In this document: one piece after another, positions 55,931 through 64,000 of the stretch | Layout of the letters: each line of letters opens with the position of its first letter | Numbering within the stretch: position 1 is the stretch's first letter | Made by a program: the position numbers and the translations under genes | Assembly (NCBI GenBank): GCA_963969595.1 | Contig: OZ018412.1 | Span: 16,618,501 to 16,682,500, forward strand | Reading direction: 5' to 3' | Source: Neckera pumila | Lineage: Eukaryota; Streptophyta; Bryopsida; Hypnales; Neckeraceae | DNA length: 64,000 nt | Notes under the pieces: generated by a model | What the model saw: only the letters and a program-made list of their open reading frames with translations | Database searches by the model: none | What the model was told of the DNA's origin: nothing

Positions 55931-58900
55931 GGCGCCACCCGAGCTTCACTGCTTTGCTTGCGTATAGTCTACACTACTTCCACCATTCTCACGTCGGCCA
56001 TTGCTAGAGAACATTGCCTCATCACTCGAAGAAGACGACGAAGTGCTACAGAATACTAAAAGACGAAATGAACGAATGAAATTCGTAGATGAAGTTCATC
56101 CAAGTCCCATGATTAAACCTGAGAAGTGAGTTAAAGTCCTCTGTGTCAGTCTGTGATTGCCTGAGCATATCTTTTTGCACCAAAAGGATATTCCTTGTGG
56201 ACTTAATGGCACAAACGGGCGGTAAAATGGGCACTTAACCCTTTAGTGGCACCAATCGTGCAGAAGACAACGGAGAGAACGGAACATAAAAAAATTTCAG
56301 CTCTGGTCATTCTAGCACAAAGTGATTGAGGGAGAAAGTAACCGTATGATCTTCAATATTGTCATCGTTGCAATTGAGTGGAACAAAGATTGTTCAGAAA
56401 CGCTCAGCGGATACGGAGATTATGCAGTTTGACTCAGAGTACCACGCGTTGACTTTCACGGGCAGTGCTTGTGCTCTTCACAGCAGTCCAATTCCGGTAG
56501 ACGAGGGGTGCGTGGAAAAATTCAGAAAATTTAGACTCTAAAGTGCATGATGCCAAGAATCCAAAGCAAGTGCCAAAACATACCAATTTTGCACAAATTG
56601 TGAGCACTGTCGCTTGCAAATTGAAGGTCGTGCTCATAGTGCAAAATGAATGACTCTTCCCCTTCTGACCGTTTCCATTCTTTGTTGCTGCCCCGTCTGA
56701 CAACGTCAATACTGCTGATGTCATACCTTTGCATATAATACTTTTAAAGTACTTGAGATGCACTTTGAATAATCCAAAGAATGAGAGCGAGAGAATGTTG
56801 TTCTGTATGGCATGTCTGACGAATGAGGAATGTCCCTACGACGTGAAAGTGCACACACCGCATCATGCACAGCAACACAAACAGAGAGATGTGTAGCAAA
56901 AAAAGAGATTGCTTCAATTTCCTTGGATGCTCTTCGGGTCACCCATCCCAGCAATACTTTGCCATGAAGGTGCTAATCTGCAGGATCTTGCATCAATGTG
57001 GTTCAATACGCCTAGTAAAAAAACAACACGATAGGTGATGGTTCCAATTCTAAATATACACAAATTCATCCCATTTCAGACTTGGCTCCTGCGACTCCAC
57101 AAATCCGAAGAGTCCCTTACTGTCAACCATGTTGACATGTCGTCCGTAAATTCCTCTCCATTGCTTCCGAATTCATGTTTCCAAATTCGTGTTTGATATC
57201 ATAATCCTCCTATACAATAACCACATTCTAAGCACATGCTACCAAAGGAGCGGTGATAATCAAGAGAATAAGTAAGAGTACGAGGACATGACGAGAGTAA
57301 GCTTGAATCGTGCCTACGAGCCCTAATCATAATTCAGTACCCCGATCTCTCCACAAGTGTTGGTCCCTGTATCCCCATTTGACCTGCCATGTACGCATTA
57401 CCTCACAAGAGCTTCAATCATGACAGCACGCATTGTTCACCCTCGGAAGACTTGCAGAGCTACAAAATCCAATAAGCTCAAACCATTACTCGACAACACA
57501 TGCCCACACACATCAAAAAGTGGAAAGATTGCACAAGTTGATGCAGCATTGTTCGAGAACAAAGAGATTTTTGAACCCACAAAAATATCCATCTCCATTC
57601 TACATAACATTTTGATCTACACAATTCAACATTACAAAACATCACCACCCTCGTGAAAATCCTAAATCTGATTACAAAGACTGTCATACCCAGCACATTA
57701 CCTCACAAGAGCTTAACGAGCTTCAATCATGACTACACGCATCATTTTCCCTCTCTAAAAAGATCTGCATTGACACAAAATCCAATCAGCTCTACAATTA
57801 GCGCCAGAAAACACGCCCATGCGTATCAAACCATGAAAAAATCAGGCAAGGTAACGCCACATTGTACAAAATCCAGGACTCACTTTTGAATACACAAGAA
57901 TATTCCATCCGCATTCTTTCAACACAGCAATTTGATCAACACTCAGCACCTCCCTCATTCAAACCCTAAATCAAATTGCAAGACGCACCAAATGCTGAGA
58001 TTTCACCGGAACAGACTATGAAGATTCATCCTAGTCCCACGTTTGTGTATTGAAGATGCGAGCAGCCATACTCTACTTCTAAAATTCCAAATGCACGCTG
58101 TGCTACAGCCTGAAATTGACAAGTGATCGTATCAAGTCTTGCCGCCTACTCCTCCTGGTAAGACTTGAATATTATAAGACGTGAAAGAATAAAATATTGT
58201 TGTTTGTGACGCAAGCATACGTACAGCTGCTTTCAAATCATCCACTGCCCTGGAACGGCGGATAAAGCCTAAAAAATTGCGTGCTCTGCACTCCGAACTT
58301 CGGGCAAACAAAAATTTCAGCATCACGAGACACCTCTGGGCATTCCCATTTTTTGAAAAATACTGGCGTCGATTCTGGAGCTGCGATGCTCTAATCCCAA
58401 TTCACAACTTGTCGGCCTGTCTCCACAAAAAAGGGTGGATGAAAAAAAGCCTCAGCGTGCGTGATACAGCCTGCCGCTTCTGTACATCGTCCAGAAAGTG
58501 GACGTCGACCCGCTTAGGGGTTAATGATCACATCTCATTTTTCGAGTTTGATCCAAATGAACTGTTGGGCCTGCAAAACGAGATATTTTTTTGAACAATT
58601 TACATTTTACACCTCAAAAACGGCACCAAACAAATTTATTAGGAATTTTTGTGTTACATTCTGCCTTACATTATGAAAGAAATCGTCAAATTGCTACAAA
58701 ATCTGTGGAGCGAATCATTCCATTTTGGAAGAATGTATGTATATTTGAATGAATTTGATTGATAAATAAGTATCCACATTTTACATTTTTCATCCATAGC
58801 TTTAGATGTAAAGAGCTTCACAACTTTAAAATGAAGATTCCTATTTGCATTGTCCTAAAATAATGAAATAAAAATCCTCTCAAGAAGTTGGCCAAATTTG

Positions 58901-59356
58901 ATTAAAGAGAAAGCATTATCCCGTAATTGATATCAGAAATTGAGTTTTAAAATTCAAAAATGTCATTGTAAGCCAACCAAGAATATTGAAAACTGTAGTT
59001 TTTACTAATTATAAGGCTTATACTTTTCAATGTTAAAATCCTCACCCTTTCGAGATTGGTTTTTATATGTCTAGACTGGCCTTGAAGAGAAGACATTTTG
59101 ACCCTATTTTAAGAAAAATCTTATCAATGGACTAGGTCAAAAGCTATAACTTAAAATTTGAGAACTTTTAACAATACAATAACATGGAATTGTTTTCTGG
59201 CAATGGATGATAAAATGCTTAAATGGCAATACTTTTGTAAGTAATCTTTTTTGTTTGACCATTTTGTAGCATGCTCCAAATATCATCAACCAATCAAGAC
59301 CACTTATCCCGTACAATTAATAATGTCTTGCCAACATATCCTTAAGACTCCAAATA
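55931..59356. other. Intergenic region upstream of MED28
   Basis: The MED28 promoter should lie just above 55930. A TTAACCCTTTAG at 56235 and a complementary-type end (CTTAGGGGTTAA, ending at 58524) resemble TTAA-element ends, but the sequence between them shows no family resemblance. No gene is supported; 58600-59350 is AT-rich. Confidence 0.45.
57395..57985. repeat. Tandem duplication, unit ~302 bp
   Basis: ATTACCTCACAAGAGCTT, CTTCAATCATGAC, ACAAAATCCAAT and an ACACATGCCCA/ACACGCCCATG word recur in order with about 300-bp spacing. The copies are well diverged. Non-coding. Confidence 0.65.
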
Positions 59357-59746
59357 AAACAGAACCATCCATTACCAACCAGCACCCCATAAGCAATTTG
59401 TAAGTATTGAAAAATTCAGCAAAGACAATAACTAATTTCTAACCATCAATTCTTGGTTTCTGACCATCTTCTAACCATCAATGTCGTGACACGTGTCCTT
59501 GGTTTTGAGAGCCAAAGTAGTCTTTGAATGAGCAATTATCGAAGACTCTATACATTGGGTATGGATCTAGACCAACTTTTGACTTCCAAATCTCATAGTA
59601 ATTTTAGTGCAAGACATAACATTACCAAAAATTTGCAATTACCATGATTTCTATCTTTCTATATGGTAGAAAATTTACATTGCCTTATACTGCTCCAGAA
59701 CATGCAGGGAATAGCTTAAATGGTCGACTATGGGTGGTTCTACCTT
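59357..59746. mobile_element. Foldback element, family E, small diverged copy
   Basis: The left end AGAACCATCCATTACC pairs with GACTATGGGTGGTTCTACC at the right. Internal words (ATCTCATAGTAATTTTAG, ACTGCTCCAGAACATG) match the right arm at 43802-43996. It lacks the minisatellite core. Confidence 0.65.
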
Positions 59747-60466
59747 CGCTAAGTCTTCCTCTCAACTTTTGGCTCCTCAGCAGATTGTAAGCCAGCTCTC
59801 AACCTGAGAAAACTTGACACACGTGCATTGACTACCGGAGTCGATTTATAGATTTGTACCTACTGTGGCAAGTTTGGAACTTTGGAGAACAGACTGATTG
59901 CAATTTGCAACAGACAGAGATTGTTTGAGACATGACGCAGTAAATTGAAGACTTTGGAAACGCCTCCGTCACTCAATGGAGTAATCAATGCAGACCTGAT
60001 GCAAATGCTATTAGTGGTACAAGCTGCCGTGATGATTATAAATGGTATTACAGAATCTCTCTCTATTTCTCTCCGTCTCATGTGTTTCTATGAGCCTCAC
60101 AGGAGCTAATTCTCTATAATTTCCAGCCTCATCAAGTGCTGGTGAGAGCTTTTATCGATATTCAACACTAGTATAGATGATCGATCGCAAGCAACCTGTA
60201 CAAGATCGACACTGATCGTCGGTCGGTGTTGATACAGTACAATCCCCTGCAAAGCTAATCTGCAAGCCTAACATCGAATCCCAGGGTGTCCACAGCTACC
60301 ACCGCCATACCATTCTCGATCAATTTTCAACCGTGATTGAATGATCGAGAGCATTGGGTTACTTGGCATATGCTAATCTTCGGAGATGGTGTGCCGTGCT
60401 TGGGATCGGAACGTCTGCAGGGTGGTCTCGAAGTGATTGTGGTGGTGGGAAAGGTTTTGTGCAGGA
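59747..60466. other. Probable 3' untranslated region of TRAPPC12-like gene
   Basis: Follows the stop codon on the minus strand. No other gene is apparent. Confidence 0.4.
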
Positions 60467-63070
60467 CTACAAGCGGAATGAAGTGGGTTCAAAATCGTCG
60501 GGGCCGTGCTCCTTCATCCATGTCCTCAAGCTTCGCTTGGCTGCGGCGCCGCTGAACGACACCACCTCGTACATGCTGCACACGTTCGCGACGACTGCCT
60601 CGTTTATCATCAACTTGGGACCCCGGAAAATCGCGTCCTCGAGAATATCCGCGGCGTTCACCAGCTTCTGGTTGTAGAGCAAACAAAGCGCCTGTCAACC
60701 ACAACAAGGCTCAGTACTTGCGGCGCAGACAAGGAAGGAATCCATCAAGGTGCGAGAGAGGGTGACTTTAGGGTTCAAGGCAGGCACAAGGAATCCATCA
60801 GGGTAATTCCAAGAATGAATGACTTCTTTTGAGCAATATGTGACATGAGATTAGGGCCCATTTTGCTTATTCAACTTTGCTGAGTGGCTGTTTGAAATAG
60901 AAATGTTCACATTTTGCAATAATTAGACTAAAACTACACAAGTTATTGGCATCAAGAGAAGATCAGATAAGTAGAGTCACGCATGACAAAAAAGTAGTCA
61001 GTTTTTTGGAATTGCCCAAACAAAAGAGAAAGTGCAAAGAAGGTTGACTTCAGGGTTCAAGGCACAGACAAGGATTCCATCAACAACAAAAAGGTGCAAG
61101 ACAAGGTGACTTTAAAGAATAGGGCTCACTTTGTTGTTGGCAGAGACGATGTCGTTGGGATCTCTAGCTAAGACGGCGTCGAACTCCGCAATGGCCTTGG
61201 GAAACTGTCCCTTGGCCACGTACAAGATTCCCCTGTTCCGAGCGAGCAAGTTTTTCATGTCGGGATCCGACGACAACGACACCAAAGCCTCGACGTCGGC
61301 GAACGTGCGCTGCGCTCCGACGACGTCACCCAGCTGGATCTGAACGAGAGCCGCCTTGGCTTTCAAGTGCGGATCAGACGGCGACTTTGTCATGAGCTTG
61401 TCCAGCCATTGCAGCGCCACAATGAATTGCTGCTGATGCAAGTGGTAGCCCACGATGGAGAAGCACACGGCTTCTCGCCGCTCCTGCCACGTCGAAAGCA
61501 ACCCCTCCAAAACGGCATTGTCCGAATCCGCCAGAGCTGAATCTTTGGTTGTGGCAGAGGTGCTCTCGGTCGCGTCGGGAGAACGTTCTGCTAGCAGAGC
61601 GTCTATCTGGCCAGAACCAACGCCGAATCCAATGATAAGTTCATGGTGGATTGTTCAACGTCGCAATGAGATGGAAAATTAGGGCAGATGCACCGGAGGG
61701 TGACAAGAAGCGAGATCAACCTGAGAATCACAGTGAGCGAGGAGGTTGTAAAGACGGTGCAGAGTCTCAGCTGTCTTGCCGACTCGGTGAGGAAGCTCCG
61801 CGTGCATGCACCGTAAAGCAAACGGTACCATCGACCCTGTACTCATGACAGGAAATCTCAGTTCGAGAGGAAAGCCCTAAACGAGGAGTACAACTGTAAA
61901 GGACCAAGCTGACCAAATTCGGCTTCAGCACTTTTCAGCACTTTGTGCGGAGCTTTAATCTATCCAATTTTCATTTAGGGTTAAGGCCAACAGATGCAAT
62001 GTTCTCCACTGATCCTGTTGAAATACAATTTGGCACCGTCTGCGTTACACTTATCACATTATGATCAACCTAATCAGCATAAAATCTTTGGCTTTAAAGG
62101 CTTAAGGACAGTGGAGAGTGGCGAGCAACTGAGTACCTGATTTGTCAGGATACAACCCGGGGTGATTCTCGAATCGGTACTGCGGGGCATCCAAATCACC
62201 GAACGCGGCAATTTCCTGCGCTGCGGCACGAAACTCTTGAAGCTTCATCAGGGCGAGCAGGTGGTAGGTCCCGTACGCAATCTCCTGGTCGGGGGACGCC
62301 AGCAAGCCTTGCCGTTGCGCCTCTTTCACTCTTTCAATCAGCAGCTTCCAGGAGCCCTGTCTCTGCGACCACAACCCACTAATCCCCCAATTCAGCTTCG
62401 CCACTCGCCATGACTCACAGAACTAATCCATCTTGGTCACACTCTAGGTCTGAACTTGGTTACGAATTGCAGGAGTTAGTACCGCGAGCTGCCGGAGGCG
62501 CCGGATGTCCACCGACACCTGCTTGAACGAGCACCGCGAGAACGAAAGATGGCGTATCGGCGCCGACTTTGTGGAAGCATCCTCCCCGCGGCTATGGCCA
62601 TTGCTCAGTCGATACTCCGCAGACATGGCCTGCTGCTGCTGCTGCTGCTGCTTCACAGCTGCATCTCCATCTCGGCCAGTACTCATCGATCGCCACGGAC
62701 TCGGCGTCGACAACTCAGCATTGCGCTGCTTCACGGGCGCAACCGGGATTCCTCCGGAATTTGTCCTCCATGGACTTGGCGTCGACACCTCCGGCATCCC
62801 ATAACTGAATGGCAGCGACTTCGAGTGCTTCAACACCCGTGGCGTCGACATAATTCGCCCATTCTCAGACACGGTTTTGTTCTTCCCATTCCCCGAACGC
62901 GAATGGGTGACCGGCACTTTCTTCTGGGGCAAGTGGGGAGGGAGTTGTGGGGCACTAAGAGGAATCCGCTGCGAAGGATGCCTTACAATCGGAGCTCGGT
63001 AGGTCGAAACGCCCGAGTATTCGATCCCTGAAGCGATGATGGGCGTAAATTCTTCCGAATCTTGCTCCAT
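60467..63070 (-). CDS. TRAPPC12: TRAPPC12-like tetratricopeptide-repeat protein
   Basis: Minus-strand exons: 63070-62456, 62413-62137, 61836-61721, 61606-61130, 60691-60467. The sum is 1710 nt, 569 aa, and all phases agree. Residues 1 to about 205 are Ser/Pro-rich and probably disordered, with a repeated STPSPWR motif and a seven-Gln run. The rest matches plant TRAPPC12 homologues: QGSWKLLIERVKEA, YRFENHPGLYPDKSG, MVPFALRCMHAELPH, LLSTWQERREAVCFS, TPR helices (QIQLGDVVGAQRTFADVE, LARNRGILYVAKGQ, AIAEFDAVLARDPND), NEAVVANVCSMYE and a C-terminal WMKEHGPDDFEP. TRAPPC12 belongs to the TRAPP tethering complexes of ER-Golgi traffic. The border of exons 1 and 2 (donor GTTCAG, 42-bp intron) is the weakest part. 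Confidence 0.88.
62631..62652 (-). repeat. CAG microsatellite encoding poly-Gln
   Basis: Seven CAG codons in exon 1 of the TRAPPC12-like gene, in the disordered N-terminal part. Confidence 0.95.
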
Positions 63071-64000
63071 GGCGAGGCCGGTTCCAATGGATTCTCAACT
63101 ACTCTCGAAAATTCATGACCGGGTACGAATCGGGACAACCTAAACCGAAATCATTCCGCAATCCCATCTCGCCGGGCTCTTCCTATACATTACAAACTGA
63201 AAGCCCCGGCAAATTTTTGACCGAAACTGGAATTCCGACATTGCGAACACGTCCTTGTTTGAAATTTCACCCGGAATGAAGCCATTATTTCAAAAAGCGT
63301 TCGACTTTCGAGTGCCCCTTGTGGGAGCCGATTCTCCACAACTAGCCCTAAGTAAAAACTCCCATTTTTTAAACGATCCAGACCGCACAACCAAGTTAAA
63401 AAATCCTTGCATTCTTTCTCCTGTCAATCCTACGTCTTGCGCGATTATAGAACCAGAGAATCACGAAGGCGACAGCCAGATGAAGCTCGAGCGACTACTT
63501 CCAAACAGATCGTACGTGAACACCTACTGTCTCAGACTACTGCCCTCTGAGTAGAAAAAAAGTGAACACATACCCTGAAGATCAAGACGCCCCATCAGAA
63601 CCCTCGCACTAGTGATCGATCAGTCCCTCTCGAAGCAAAACCATTCCCTGCTACAGCACATCCCCTTCAAAACCCCAGTCGCTCGATTCACCATCACAAA
63701 AGGAAGCTTCCTCATAAACCCACAAACCTCAAAACAACCTTACAAAAAACCCAAACCTCGAACAGCGCGCGAGCACCCACATGTGATCCACCACCAAGGT
63801 GAGCTCCAAACCTCTCGGGCGCCACGCGAGAAAAAGTCAAGCGAGCTCCACATGCACAGCCACCTGCGTACACAAACTAGAAACACTGGAGCAAGGGATC
63901 CCAGCGGAAAGAGCAGGCGATGCGGGGTAACTATTGGCTAGCGAAGGTAGCAGCTTGCGTCGGACGGAGCAAAAGAGCAGATCACGCACCGCAGAGTACG
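63071..64000 (-). promoter_or_regulatory. Upstream region of the TRAPPC12-like gene
   Basis: Mixed composition becoming GC-richer at the window edge. Open frames are short and lack motifs. Promoter and leader of the minus-strand gene are expected here, but no element was assigned. Confidence 0.35.

Noticed and set aside
56235..58524. A 2.3-kb TTAA element between TTAACCCTTTAG and CTTAGGGGTTAA
   Set aside because: The ends agree for only about 10 bases, the interior matches no other copy, and TTAA is common in this AT-rich DNA.
62505..63031. Open frames on the plus strand opposite TRAPPC12 exon 1
   Set aside because: The minus strand has matching family motifs and spliced frame continuity. 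The plus frames mirror its codon composition, including the poly-Gln run.

Overview
The window is nuclear DNA of a land plant. Its genes have many GT-AG introns, and four belong to plant families recognisable exon by exon. An initiator tRNA-Met gene has the plant sequence. No rRNA, operon or prokaryotic feature is present. I cannot name the species. The compact genes set in very AT-rich, hairpin-rich repeats would fit a non-flowering plant such as a bryophyte, but that is a guess.

Four protein genes are intact and could be reconstructed in frame. They are an IDM1-like PHD-finger/GNAT histone acetyltransferase (+, 13490-19414, 11 exons, about 909 aa), a LAZ1-like seven-helix DUF300 membrane protein (+, 47237-50995, 8 exons, 455 aa), Mediator subunit MED28 (-, 54478-55930, 3 exons, 127 aa) and a TRAPPC12-like TPR protein (-, 60467-63070, 5 exons, 569 aa). 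They are unrelated housekeeping or regulatory genes (chromatin, transcription, membrane and trafficking) and form no pathway cluster. Two gene relics are clear: a MULE-type transposase with a WRKY-GCM1-like zinc finger (-, 458-4038) and the 5' part of an ACR-type ACT-domain gene (+, 35019-35752). The ACR relic keeps its splice sites but has four frame breaks, and it is cut off by a GC-rich hairpin next to the tRNA-iMet gene.

The rest, chiefly 9-12 kb, 20-32 kb and 36-44 kb, is nested non-coding repeat. The main discovery is a set of elements bounded by TTAA, with termini close to TTAACCCCTAAAGG at both ends. At three places the interrupted sequence also exists uninterrupted elsewhere in the window with a single TTAA. 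This is the signature of TTAA-specific cut-and-paste transposition and, with the CCC start, points to piggyBac-like non-autonomous elements, which are poorly documented in plants. A second family has Helitron-like ends (5'-TC, 3'-CTAG, inserted between A and T); one copy lies inside a TTAA element and its empty site can be read. There are also large foldback elements, Stowaway-type MITEs, a roughly 180-bp repeat array, several minisatellites and scattered copies of the tRNA-iMet locus.

Layout: 0.4-4 kb MULE relic; 4.5-5.4 kb tandem exon-like repeat; 5.4-9 kb no gene; 9-12 kb nested repeats; 12-19.4 kb IDM1-like gene; 20-32 kb repeats; 32-36 kb ACR relic and tRNA; 36.7-44 kb foldbacks and nested TTAA/Helitron elements; 47-51 kb LAZ1-like; 54.5-56 kb MED28; 56-60 kb non-coding; 60.5-63 kb TRAPPC12-like; 63-64 kb its upstream region.
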